64,000 nt of DNA from Algibacter lectus (GCF_900112395.1 NZ_FOLN01000015.1:18874-82873), one strand, 5' to 3'. Positions 55,137 to 63,384 are shown, counted from the first letter of the stretch. Numbers and translations are program-made. Notes: generated from the sequence alone by a model not told the origin.

Positions 55137-56534
55137 ATGATAAACGACGATACTATAGTAGCATTAGCAACACCTTCTGGAGCAGGAGCCATTGCTATCA
55201 TCCGATTATCCGGAAAAGATGCCATTACCATGGCGGACAGCGCTTTTAGATCTGTTAAAAGTGACAAGTCGCTTTTAACGCAAAAAACGCATACCATTCA
55301 TTTAGGGCATATTATAGATAACAAACGCACTATAGATGAGGTTTTGGTGTCTGTTTTTAAAAACCCGAATTCTTATACAGGAGAGAATGTGGTAGAAATA
55401 TCGTGTCATGGATCTAATTATATTCAACAAGAAATTATTCAATTATTTATAAGGAAAGGTTGCCGCACGGCATCGCCTGGTGAGTTTACTTTACGTGCCT
55501 TTTTAAACGGGAAATTAGACTTAAGTCAGGCAGAAGCTGTGGCCGATTTAATTTCGAGTGATAATGAAGCGTCTCATCAAATAGCCATGCAACAAATGCG
55601 TGGTGGTTTTTCTTCGGAAATAGCAAAGCTGCGTGAAGAACTTTTAAATTTTGCATCCTTAATAGAATTAGAACTCGATTTTGCAGAAGAAGATGTTGAG
55701 TTTGCCGATAGAGGACAATTTAAGGATTTAACCGAACGTATTACATTTGTATTAAAACGATTGATAGACTCCTTTGCGGTTGGTAACGTGATTAAAAATG
55801 GAATTCCGGTTGCTATTGTTGGAGAGCCAAACGTAGGTAAATCTACGCTTTTAAACGCCCTTTTAAATGAAGAACGCGCCATAGTATCGGAAATTGCAGG
55901 AACCACACGAGATACCATTGAAGATGAAATTTCGATAGGAGGTATTGGTTTCCGTTTTATTGATACGGCTGGTATTCGAGAAACAACCGATGTTGTTGAG
56001 AGTATAGGTATTAAAAAGACTTTTGAAAAAATAGATCAGGCTCAAGTTGTTGTTTTTCTTGCTGATAGTAGCAACTTTAAGGAAACGTCTTTTCTAAAAT
56101 CTTTTAAAATTGAAATAGAAAAAATTAAAAATAAATATCCGTTAAAACCATTATTGATTGTTGCTAATAAAGTAGATAAGCTTGATGAAAAGCAAGTGGA
56201 TATCGTTAAGGCAGAAATTGAAAACATTCATCTGCTTTCCGCTAAAACAGGTACGGGTGTCGAAGCTTTAAAGGATAAACTTTTAAGCTTCGTAAATACA
56301 GGCGCATTGAGAAATAATGATACTATTGTTACTAATACCAGACATTACGATTCGCTTCTAAAAGCTTTTGAAGAAATAGGGAAAGTAAAAGAAGGTTTAG
56401 AAATTGGTTTATCTGGAGATTTAATGGCGATAGATATTCGTCAGGCACTATATTACTTTGGAGAAATAACTGGAGAAATTACTAATGATGATTTATTGGG
56501 GAATATTTTTGCTAATTTCTGTATTGGAAAGTAA
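55137..56534 (+). CDS. mnmE: tRNA uridine-5-carboxymethylaminomethyl(34) synthesis GTPase
   Basis: A 465-residue GTPase that, with MnmG, modifies U34 in tRNAs. The N-terminal folate-binding domain begins DTIVALATPSGAGAIAIIRLSG. The helical domain contains TLRAFLNGKLDLSQAEAVADL. The inserted G domain has GEPNVGKSTLLNAL near residue 228, DTAG near 274 and NKVD near 342. The C-terminus is the conserved FANFCIGK ending in the folate/one-carbon cysteine. A terminator follows. Several integrative elements use the 3' end of this gene as attachment site, and an integrase gene lies 0.8 kb downstream. Confidence 0.97.
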   Translation: MINDDTIVALATPSGAGAIAIIRLSGKDAITMADSAFRSVKSDKSLLTQKTHTIHLGHIIDNKRTIDEVLVSVFKNPNSYTGENVVEISCHGSNYIQQEIIQLFIRKGCRTASPGEFTLRAFLNGKLDLSQAEAVADLISSDNEASHQIAMQQMRGGFSSEIAKLREELLNFASLIELELDFAEEDVEFADRGQFKDLTERITFVLKRLIDSFAVGNVIKNGIPVAIVGEPNVGKSTLLNALLNEERAIVSEIAGTTRDTIEDEISIGGIGFRFIDTAGIRETTDVVESIGIKKTFEKIDQAQVVVFLADSSNFKETSFLKSFKIEIEKIKNKYPLKPLLIVANKVDKLDEKQVDIVKAEIENIHLLSAKTGTGVEALKDKLLSFVNTGALRNNDTIVTNTRHYDSLLKAFEEIGKVKEGLEIGLSGDLMAIDIRQALYYFGEITGEITNDDLLGNIFANFCIGK

Positions 56535-56564
56535 TAATCAAAAATAAAACATAATAAAACAAAG

Positions 56565-56589
56565 AAAACCCTTGTAATACAAGGGTTTT
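56565..56589 (+). terminator. mnmE terminator
   Basis: Twelve-pair stem AAAACCCTTGTA / TACAAGGGTTTT followed by T residues. Confidence 0.85.
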
Positions 56590-56716
56590 TTGTTTTTGCG
56601 TTTTTCGTTATTTTGTTAAAATAGGTGGTTTTTCCTTGTTTTTTGTACCTCATTTGTACCTCGTTTTGGATTTTTTGTTATGTTTGCACCAAGAGTGTCG
56701 TGTGTTAGTTTTTTTT

Positions 56717-56761
56717 GAACCATGTAGAACCACTCTGAACCCTCTAGACCCGCATAGAACC
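56717..56761 (+). repeat. Iteron array 1: five units of GAACC at exact 10-bp spacing
   Basis: GAACC starts at 56717, 56727, 56737 and 56757, with a GACCC variant at 56747. The spacing is one DNA helical turn, so a protein could bind all units on one face. It lies 25 bp before the zinc-ribbon/HTH gene. Just upstream, TTGTACCTC occurs at about 56651 with a near-copy nearby. Confidence 0.8.
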
Positions 56762-56786
56762 ATAAAAAAAGGGGAGATTGTGTCGC

Positions 56787-57362
56787 ATGTTAGTAAATAA
56801 AAGATGTATATATTGTGGAGATAAATTCCAGGCAAAGACTACAAAGACTAAGTATTGTAGCCATTCGTGTAACCAAAAACACTATAAACATAAGGCAAAG
56901 AAAACACGACAAGTTCTCGCTGAAAACAGCGAAATAACGGAGAGACATCCCTTTTCTGAGCGTTTAGAACTGGTTAAAATCAAGGAGTTTTTAAGTGTAG
57001 CGGATTGTGCAATTTTATTGAATGTTAGCAGGTCAACAATTAAGCGTTTAATATTATCTGGAGATTTATTAAGTTTCAATATAATGGGGCGTGTTTTAGT
57101 TTCTAGAAAAGATTTAGATCATTTGTGCAGACAAGGATTTAATAAAACGAATGATAAAAAGATAGCGGTTAAGAAAAAAGAGTTCGATGAAAAGAAATAT
57201 TATTTTATGGGAGAAATTTCAGAGTTTTATAAAATTTCTCTTAGGTCGGTTGAACGACACTTAAAATTAAAAGGAATAGAGAAAATAAAGAAAGGTCGTT
57301 TTACTTATGTATTAAAAAGCGATATTCGAAAATTATATGGTGCACCAAATAAAAGGAGTTAA
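56787..57362 (+). CDS. Zinc-ribbon and double helix-turn-helix DNA-binding protein
   Basis: From the ATG at 56787 this is a 191-residue protein. Residues 7-28 hold a CxxC...CxxxC zinc-ribbon (CIYCGDKF and YCSHSC). A basic linker follows. The first HTH of excisionase/MerR type is FLSVADCAILLNVSRSTIKR near residue 70. The second is YFMGEISEFYKISLRSVERH near 140. It is the first gene of the element, and its stop touches the integrase ATG. A directionality factor or regulator of the integrase is likely (inference). A TTG at 56778 is an alternative start. Iteron array 1 lies directly upstream and could be its operator. Confidence 0.82.
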   Translation: MLVNKRCIYCGDKFQAKTTKTKYCSHSCNQKHYKHKAKKTRQVLAENSEITERHPFSERLELVKIKEFLSVADCAILLNVSRSTIKRLILSGDLLSFNIMGRVLVSRKDLDHLCRQGFNKTNDKKIAVKKKEFDEKKYYFMGEISEFYKISLRSVERHLKLKGIEKIKKGRFTYVLKSDIRKLYGAPNKRS

Positions 57363-58502
57363 ATGGCTAATGTAACTTTAAGATATAAGGAAATAGCAAA
57401 CGGTAAAAAAAGTCTGTACTTAGACTATTACCCCGCAATAATAAATCCAGCTACAGGAAAAGAAACAAGAAGGGAGTTTTTAAAACTTCAAATACATAGC
57501 GTTCCAAAGAACGAAATGGAAAAATCGCATAATAAAGAAACAATTCAGTTTGCTGAACTTGTTAGGTCTAAACGCTTAATTCAAATAAGGGATAAAGAAT
57601 ATGGATTTAAAGAGAACATAAATTTTAGTTTAAATTTTGTAGCTTTTTATCAAACCATTATCGAAGATTATTACAATAAAAGTAGCCGTAATAATTATTT
57701 ATCTTGGAAGGCTTCGCTAAAATATTTTGAAGAGTTTGCAGGTGATAAATTATCAACTAATCAAATTACACTTTTGCATATTAAGAAGTATAGAAGTTTT
57801 TTATTATCAACTAAAAACCTAAGAACTAAAAAAGATAGTTTGGCTATAAATACGGCTTCGTCTTATTATAAAAAGTTTATATATGTACTTAAAGAAGCCT
57901 ACAAGCAGAATTTAACCACAACCAATTTAGCTTTACATGCAGACTATATTAAAGAAGAGGAAACGCATAGGGAGTATTTAACAGAAGCTGAGCTTTCTTC
58001 ATTATGGAAGACCAATATTAAAATTGAGAAAATAAAACACATGGCTATTTTTTCTTCCTTAACAGGACTCAGATTTATAGATATAAAGAATTTAACTTGG
58101 GAGAAAATATACCAAGATAAACATCTTGGAAATTATGTTCAGCTTAGGGAGCAGAAAACAGGGAATATAAATAATCATCCTATTTCGGAGTCTGCTTATG
58201 GCATATTAAAGTTACAGGAATCCACTACAGGTATTATATTTAAGGATATTAAATACTCGCAAATAGTTAGACCTCTAAAAAATTGGATTGAGAAAGCTGG
58301 TATAAATAAGAAAATCTCCTTTCATAATTTCAGGCATAGTTATGCAACACTGCAATTAGCAAATGGAACTGATATTTACACCGTTTCAAAGCTATTAGGG
58401 CACAAAAACATTTCAACTACGCAGATTTATACCAAAGTAATGGATAAAAATAAAGTAGGAGCTGCTAACCGCATAAATTTAGATTTAGATGGATTATCAT
58501 AG
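57363..58502 (+). CDS. Tyrosine recombinase / site-specific integrase
   Basis: A 379-residue phage-type integrase. The N-terminal part (1-95) resembles an arm-type DNA-binding domain, and residues 95-195 a SAM-like core-binding domain. The catalytic domain has Arg237 (SLTGLRFIDI), His321 and Arg324 (FHNFRHSYATL), His347 (LLGHKNIS) and the nucleophile Tyr356 (TQIYTKV), so it looks active. It starts 0 bp after the HTH gene and overlaps the next gene by 14 bp, which argues for a compact operon. Such enzymes in Bacteroidetes insert conjugative or mobilisable elements at gene 3' ends. Confidence 0.95.
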   Translation: MANVTLRYKEIANGKKSLYLDYYPAIINPATGKETRREFLKLQIHSVPKNEMEKSHNKETIQFAELVRSKRLIQIRDKEYGFKENINFSLNFVAFYQTIIEDYYNKSSRNNYLSWKASLKYFEEFAGDKLSTNQITLLHIKKYRSFLLSTKNLRTKKDSLAINTASSYYKKFIYVLKEAYKQNLTTTNLALHADYIKEEETHREYLTEAELSSLWKTNIKIEKIKHMAIFSSLTGLRFIDIKNLTWEKIYQDKHLGNYVQLREQKTGNINNHPISESAYGILKLQESTTGIIFKDIKYSQIVRPLKNWIEKAGINKKISFHNFRHSYATLQLANGTDIYTVSKLLGHKNISTTQIYTKVMDKNKVGAANRINLDLDGLS

Positions 58503-59577
58503 CGTATATAATTATCACTATAACAGAACATTTTATGCTGTTAAATCTATTTTTATAGATGAGTTTAAAAAGGCTAAAGGTAAAAATAGACCATTTCTCT
58601 CAATGGCTAATAATATCCTTCGGCAGTTGAATCATTTTCGAGACCAAAAGTTTGAAGCTCGTTTAAAAGAGCATGCAGTAAAGTCTTATTTAGTTTTTTT
58701 AGATCGATATTCTTATTATGAAGGAGAAAAAAGTGAGGTTATATCTTGGGTATTAGAAAATGAAGCTTTAGAGAATTTTTCTAAGTCATCTAAGTACCCT
58801 TATAGTTCTTTTATAGAAGACTTAGCTATACGTGAATGTCTAAATGAAGTTGGAAGGCACTATGGTAATTATTATGATTATTACCAGTTGATTTATAAGC
58901 ACGGCTGTTATCATTATTTTTATTTAAAAGATTTTGTTGACTGCAGCTTTAAAGGTTCTCTGGAGTATGAGTCCATGTCTAGCGAAGGTTTCGATAATAA
59001 TCAGGAAATAGTTGCAAGCTTTAAAGGCGATGATGATTTGCAGGTTTTAGAAAATGATGATTATAAATCTCAATATGATATTGGGATTAAAAGTTTAATT
59101 GGAGAGTTTGTAAATGGACAATATTTAGAGCCTTTAAAAAAGCCAATAGTAGAACCGAATAATAATAAAGAAATTAAGACTGATGACTTAAAATCTGAAA
59201 AGCAGATAAATGTTGAGTCACTAATAAATCAATTTACCGACAATGAGCGTTTCTTAATCATTCATGTTTTATATAAATTGATTAATAATGATGTTAAAGA
59301 CGAAGACGTGGATTATACCAATATTACAAGTGCAAATTTGATGAAGATAATGAGGTTAGCTGGTGCATTTGATGATACCAGCATCTTTTCTCAAGATTCT
59401 AAAAATAACACTTCTTACAGTAAGGTTGCAAAGGGGATAAGTTATTACGGTGTTAGTAAGCGGCTTAAACTTCTAGAATCTACAATTTTAAAACTTCAAG
59501 CTTTTAAAATAGATATTTTAATAACAGAATTAGAGCGAATGAAAACAAAACACCTACAAAAACGAAGAATAAGTTAG
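58489..59577 (+). CDS. Unknown protein of the integrative element, 362 residues
   Basis: I do not recognise this protein. It is Tyr- and Asn-rich and soluble. The N-terminal third is rich in aromatic residues (YHSVYNYHYNRTFYAVKSIF, CYHYFYLKDFVDCSF). A polar linker (residues 190-235) joins a helical C-terminal domain (INQFTDNERFLIIHVLYKLI to the end). It starts inside the integrase gene, with a 14-bp overlap, so its translation is tied to integrase expression. Position suggests an accessory role in recombination or replication control. That is inference only. Confidence 0.75.
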   Translation: MDYHSVYNYHYNRTFYAVKSIFIDEFKKAKGKNRPFLSMANNILRQLNHFRDQKFEARLKEHAVKSYLVFLDRYSYYEGEKSEVISWVLENEALENFSKSSKYPYSSFIEDLAIRECLNEVGRHYGNYYDYYQLIYKHGCYHYFYLKDFVDCSFKGSLEYESMSSEGFDNNQEIVASFKGDDDLQVLENDDYKSQYDIGIKSLIGEFVNGQYLEPLKKPIVEPNNNKEIKTDDLKSEKQINVESLINQFTDNERFLIIHVLYKLINNDVKDEDVDYTNITSANLMKIMRLAGAFDDTSIFSQDSKNNTSYSKVAKGISYYGVSKRLKLLESTILKLQAFKIDILITELERMKTKHLQKRRIS

Positions 59578-59670
59578 TTAATTTGATATTTTCTTATCAA
59601 TCTTTATCGTTGTTTTGTGTTGTTTTTGGTTGTTTTTCGTTTTTTAAATAATTGTTTTTTAGTGTTTTAG

Positions 59671-59712
59671 TTCTTCCGCAGTTCTTCCGCGGGTCTTCCG
59701 AAGTCTCTAGAC
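59671..59712 (+). repeat. Iteron array 2: units at 11-bp spacing
   Basis: TTCTTCCGC starts at 59671 and 59682, GTCTTCCGA at 59693 and TCTCTAGAC at 59704, an exact 11-bp period. It lies 57 bp before the excisionase-like gene. On the complementary strand, array 1 reads GGTTCT/GGGTCT units, close to the AGTTCT/GGGTCT units here, so the two arrays look related and oppositely oriented. Both contain CTCTAGAC. Confidence 0.75.
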
Positions 59713-59768
59713 AGAAGCTGATTTCGGGAGTAAGTTTGCAGTATTATAAACTATAATACAAAGAACAA

Positions 59769-60101
59769 ATGAAGAAACAATTCTTTATGCTTACAGAGGA
59801 CGAAATAGAAAACCTAGTAGAGCGTATTACAAACAATTTAAAAAAGAGTTACGAGTCTCAAAATCGTATTCAAGAAAACGAATTTTTAACGATTGATGAA
59901 GCTGCAAAATTAGTCAAGTTATCCAAGCCAACACTTTATGGTTTGGTGCACAAAAAGTCGATTCCCTATAGTAAAAAAGGAAAGCGTCTTTATTTCCAAA
60001 AATCAGAACTTTTAGACTGGATAAAATCTGGGAAAACAGAGACAAGGTCATCTCTAGAAAACAAAGCCGATCAATATCTTTCAAATAATAGATTAGCTTA
60101 A
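59769..60101 (+). CDS. Excisionase-like helix-turn-helix protein
   Basis: This 110-residue protein has an N-terminal helix (DEIENLVERITNNLKKSYES) and a MerR/excisionase HTH domain at about 40-90 (FLTIDEAAKLVKLSKPTLYG and the wing YSKKGKRLYFQKSELLDWI). Such proteins are common beside Bacteroidetes integrases and control excision or replication of the element. Iteron array 2 lies immediately upstream. The truncated initiator-like gene follows 3 bp later. Confidence 0.9.
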   Translation: MKKQFFMLTEDEIENLVERITNNLKKSYESQNRIQENEFLTIDEAAKLVKLSKPTLYGLVHKKSIPYSKKGKRLYFQKSELLDWIKSGKTETRSSLENKADQYLSNNRLA

Positions 60102-60104
60102 GAT

Positions 60105-60266
60105 ATGGTAAATATAGAACAAGGTGGCTTTGTTAAGCTATTTCGAGCAATTCTAGACTTGGAGTGGTATACGGATCTAAATACATGCAAGCTACTTATG
60201 CATTGTTCAATAAAGGCAAATTACAGAACTAAATCGATTTTTTTTAAGAAGATAAAGAGGCGCTAA
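60105..60266 (+). pseudogene. Truncated replication-initiator-like gene
   Basis: The frame codes for 53 residues, GGFVKLFRAILDLEWYTDLN near the start and HCSIKANYRTKSIF later. This is the N-terminal part of phage/plasmid replisome organiser-like proteins, which typically begin GFIKLxRxILDWEWY and then run on for 200 or more residues. Here it changes to a Lys/Phe-rich end after KANY and stops inside the 38-bp palindrome. A run of eight T at the breakpoint and the palindrome suggest a deletion or rearrangement. It starts 3 bp after the excisionase-like gene. Confidence 0.65.
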
Positions 60267-60299
60267 AACGTTAAATAACATGTTATTTAACGTTTTAGC
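60262..60299. repeat. Perfect 38-bp palindrome
   Basis: GCTAAAACGTTAAATAACA is followed without spacer by its exact complement. It includes the stop codon of the truncated initiator-like gene. There is no T run beyond it, so it is not a simple terminator. An origin, a dimer-protein binding site or a rearrangement joint are possible. Confidence 0.92.
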
Positions 60300-60332
60300 C
60301 GCATTAAATCACCAAAAACCACACAAAAACCT

Positions 60333-60755
60333 ATGAAAAAGATAAAAAACTGCAAACATTGCTATGAGCAATTTGAAGCAAGAAGAAGTAACCATGTGTA
60401 TTGCACAAATAGTTGTAAAACGAAAGCGAGCTATAAACGAAATAATTATAAATATGTGTCAGGTCATTATCAAAAAGAAGAAACTAGGCTAAAAGTACCA
60501 GATAAAAATGCTCTTAATAATTCTGTTGTTCTTGAAGAGAAATTAGCAGCCATTGAGAAAAAAATAAGTGGTGTGAATTTAGACTCTGTTAAAAATACAA
60601 TGATTGGCACTGTAGCTGCAGATTCTATTAGTTATGGATTAAAAAAGGCATTTATGCCTAATACCTTACCAGCAACTAAAAATGATATTTTACTTTTAAA
60701 TGAAGAGATAAAACAAATTAAACGTTTAATGTTTGAGCTTAAAATATGGAGGTAA
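60333..60755 (+). CDS. Zinc-ribbon protein with C-terminal helical region
   Basis: This 140-residue protein has an N-terminal zinc-ribbon with CKHCYEQF and YCTNSCKTK, spaced as in the protein encoded at 56787. A basic stretch and a predicted coiled or helical region follow (EEKLAAIEKKISG, LLLNEEIKQIKRLMFELK), with a short hydrophobic or glycine-containing segment between (MIGTVAADSISYGLKKAF). Function unknown. It is the last gene of the element and may bind DNA. Confidence 0.78.
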   Translation: MKKIKNCKHCYEQFEARRSNHVYCTNSCKTKASYKRNNYKYVSGHYQKEETRLKVPDKNALNNSVVLEEKLAAIEKKISGVNLDSVKNTMIGTVAADSISYGLKKAFMPNTLPATKNDILLLNEEIKQIKRLMFELKIWR

Positions 60756-60786
60756 AGCATCTATTAAGTAATTTATGTTATCACGC

Positions 60787-60833
60787 ACAACGACCTTTGA
60801 TTAAGCACTAAACCGCAATTAATTTTATACTGC
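60787..60833 (+). repeat. Partial cassette-like repeat, left copy
   Basis: ACCTTTGATTAAG followed by GCAATTA and TTTTATAC. The same words in the same order and spacing occur at 63482-63529. The two copies flank the AraC/serine-hydrolase pair. This copy lacks the longer left half found at 63408. Confidence 0.75.
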
Positions 60834-60851
60834 GTTTGCAACTGGTTTTTT

Positions 60852-62513
60852 TCAATTTTCAAGGTAGGGTAAAATGTGTTTTTCAAAAATCTCTTCTGGT
60901 TGTTGCGTTTTTCCGTTTCTATAATTTCCGGATGTAATAACAACAACTGTTTGTAAACAAGGAATTACAAAAATATATTGTCCTCCATTTCCTCTTGCCT
61001 CAATAGATTTTATATTTTTTCCATTAATTTGATAAGTATTATGCCACCATAAATATCCATAACCATTTTTATCTGTTACATTTTCTAAATTACGATAGTT
61101 TTTAAATGATTTTTTAACCCATTTTTTAGAAATAATGCGTTTTGATTGCCATTTTCCTTTATTCAGATAGAGTTCTCCAAATTTCAACATATCTTTTGGA
61201 GTAAGGTACATTCCACCTCCAAAATATGGCTTATCTCTTAAGTCTGTTTGAATAATGTAATTTGAAATTTTCAATTTCTGAAATAAAAACTTATCAATAA
61301 ATAATTCCAAAGGTTCTGAAACGACAGAATCCATAGCAACCCCTAACAAAGCTGGGTTTGCTGAGCCATAATTAGCATTAGTGTTTGGCTTATGAATCAT
61401 TGGAGCTTTTAGAATTGCTTCAATCCAATCAGGTGTTCTTTGGTAATTATTTTCTGTTGCAGAAGATTTTGGATTTGCATTGATACCATAATCTATAGCA
61501 TCTATACCAGAACTCATTGTTAAAAGACTCTGAATATCGATTTTTGTTTTTAGACTGTCTTTACGAGTTTGATATTTTTCAGGCAGAAAATCAAAAATAG
61601 ATTGCTTAACACTATTAAATAACAATTTGTCTTTTGCTATTCCAACTATTGCAGATGAAATACTTTTTGAAGCAGATTTCATATCGTGTGGAATATTTGA
61701 GTTGTAACCATCAAAATAATTTTCATATTCAATTTTCCCTTTTTTTGAAATTACAACAGAATGTGTATTAGGAAATGAATCCTTTGAAATAAGGTGTTCC
61801 ATTTCGGTAAGTTTTAAAATAGAATTTTTGTTGTCATTTATAAAACCACCAATTTTCCAATCGGTTATAGAATTTTTTAGTTCTATTTCTGTTAGCAAAT
61901 GGTTTCCTAAGAGGATACTTAATTGAATCTTATTCTTTTCTAGCTTTCCTTTAAACTGCAATCCAGTTTTGAAATCAGTAAACGAAATCAAATCTTTTTC
62001 TTTTTGAAAATTGTCGCACCAAGTTCCTGTAAATCTATTGTCTCCAAGAATTGGGTAAGCTTGATAATCATCGCCTTCTCCATTTTCAACACTCAAATAG
62101 AAGTTAAGTGATTTTAGCTCATCTATCATAAGTAAGTTCCAAGCCCCTATAAAAGTACTATTCTTTGATTGAGTAAGTTTTATGTGATAAAGAAGCATTC
62201 CAGATTTGATAAACCCATTAATTTCTTTTCCATTTTCAGAAAGTACGCCTTCAAAAGAATAATTTTCTGCAAAAGGCACTTTTAATATTGAAGTACTTCT
62301 TGAATCAAATGGATAGTCAATAATGCTTTTACTATTAGAAATTTTTAATCTAGCTTTTTCTAGTCCAAAACTTTCTATTTCCACCTTTAAGTTGAATACT
62401 TTCGAACCGTCTATTTTTCCTTCCCAGCCACTCGTGTATTCTCCCATATCTTGACCGAAAAGACTAATTGTAAGAAATGTAAATAAGAGAAGTGAAATAC
62501 TTTGTGTTTTCAT
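60852..62513 (-). CDS. Serine hydrolase, class C beta-lactamase-related family
   Basis: This 553-residue exported protein has a signal peptide ending FGQDM. Residues 25-230 form a beta-rich N-terminal domain without a recognised name. The C-terminal beta-lactamase-like domain has the SxxK nucleophile motif in MKSASKSISSAI near residue 283. A YxxN-type motif NANYGSANPA lies near 383, and a GNGGQY box near 510 replaces the KTG. The family includes esterases, D-aminopeptidases and few true beta-lactamases, so resistance is not implied. It is 70 bp downstream of the araC-type gene, on the same strand, and probably controlled by it. Confidence 0.87.
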   Translation of the reverse strand: MKTQSISLLLFTFLTISLFGQDMGEYTSGWEGKIDGSKVFNLKVEIESFGLEKARLKISNSKSIIDYPFDSRSTSILKVPFAENYSFEGVLSENGKEINGFIKSGMLLYHIKLTQSKNSTFIGAWNLLMIDELKSLNFYLSVENGEGDDYQAYPILGDNRFTGTWCDNFQKEKDLISFTDFKTGLQFKGKLEKNKIQLSILLGNHLLTEIELKNSITDWKIGGFINDNKNSILKLTEMEHLISKDSFPNTHSVVISKKGKIEYENYFDGYNSNIPHDMKSASKSISSAIVGIAKDKLLFNSVKQSIFDFLPEKYQTRKDSLKTKIDIQSLLTMSSGIDAIDYGINANPKSSATENNYQRTPDWIEAILKAPMIHKPNTNANYGSANPALLGVAMDSVVSEPLELFIDKFLFQKLKISNYIIQTDLRDKPYFGGGMYLTPKDMLKFGELYLNKGKWQSKRIISKKWVKKSFKNYRNLENVTDKNGYGYLWWHNTYQINGKNIKSIEARGNGGQYIFVIPCLQTVVVITSGNYRNGKTQQPEEIFEKHILPYLEN

Positions 62514-62583
62514 TTTTTGATTGATTTTTGATGAATTACAAAGGTGAAATTATTCCATTTCCCAAAATTGTATATAATTAACA

Positions 62584-63384
62584 TCAGGAAATATTCTTTA
62601 AAATTTTTGTTGGTGTTGTATGATAGATTTTCTTAAAATTTGAGATGAAATGACTTTGGTCATAAAAATCACATAGATAACAAATTTCAGTCATTGAAAA
62701 CTTGTTTGAAGTAAGTAAACAAAAGGCTTTATTCAGTTTTATTAATCGAACATAATTACCTAGACTTGTTCCAAAATAGCGGTTAAATTCTCTGGACAAA
62801 TGAACAGGGTGTATTTCTAACTTTGAACTTAAGCTGTTTAGAGAATAGTCTATTTTTTCCTCATTCAACAATTCTTTTAGTTTATTTGCCCAATCTGGTT
62901 TTCTTAAATTTCTTTCTTTACTTTCCTTAATTGTGTTGAAAATTTCAATCAAATCACTTTCAATACTTAAATTTGAATACTGGTCGTTAATTTTAGTTTC
63001 AACAAATATATGGTTCATCAAGTTCTTTATTATAGGATTCTTTAAATTGATGCTTCCTTCAAAATTTGTTATCTGAATATCAAAGTTTGAAAACCAATTC
63101 TTATTCAATTCAATGTGAAAACCTCTTGTAAATTCAGGTGGTTTTATATTATAATGTGAGTCTTGCCAATTATGAAATAGTAGGTTTCCTGGCTCTAAAT
63201 AGTAGGATTCTTTTTTGTTAGATTCGAATAACTTCCCTTGAAGTAAATAAGTAAAATATGGATTTTCGTGATAATGCCAATCAACTTTACTGTGTGTATA
63301 TTCTGTATCGGTAATTATTAGATTTTCAAAAGCTGATTTTTGGTAATGTGTTCCGTAAAACTCTCCTTTTTTTAGTTTATTCAT
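62584..63384 (-). CDS. AraC family transcriptional regulator
   Basis: A 266-residue regulator. The N-terminal cupin-like sensor has DWHYHENPYFTYLLQGK near residue 37 and PGNLLFHNW near 68. The C-terminal DNA-binding domain (about 165-263) has two HTH motifs: SLNSLSSKLEIHPVHLSREF and MTEICYLCDFYDQSHFISNF. It probably senses a small ligand and controls the serine-hydrolase gene downstream. The pair is flanked by cassette-like repeats, so it looks like cargo. Confidence 0.9.
   Translation of the reverse strand: MNKLKKGEFYGTHYQKSAFENLIITDTEYTHSKVDWHYHENPYFTYLLQGKLFESNKKESYYLEPGNLLFHNWQDSHYNIKPPEFTRGFHIELNKNWFSNFDIQITNFEGSINLKNPIIKNLMNHIFVETKINDQYSNLSIESDLIEIFNTIKESKERNLRKPDWANKLKELLNEEKIDYSLNSLSSKLEIHPVHLSREFNRYFGTSLGNYVRLIKLNKAFCLLTSNKFSMTEICYLCDFYDQSHFISNFKKIYHTTPTKILKNIS

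Larger units (their letters stand above)
56590..60760 (+). mobile_element. Small integrative element downstream of mnmE (approximate limits)
   Basis: All genes between mnmE and the serine hydrolase point to mobile DNA: a zinc-ribbon/HTH protein, a tyrosine recombinase, an unknown protein overlapping it, an excisionase-like HTH protein, a truncated initiator-like gene and another zinc-ribbon protein. Two iteron arrays and a long palindrome are inside it. No relaxase, transfer or phage structural gene was seen, so it may be a remnant or a mobilisable element. The att sites were not identified, and a copy of the mnmE 3' end was not found to the right, so the limits are estimates. Confidence 0.7.

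Noticed and set aside
60852..62513. Antibiotic-resistance beta-lactamase
   Set aside because: The SxxK motif is present, but the KTG box is replaced and a large N-terminal domain is fused; the family is mostly esterases and peptidases.
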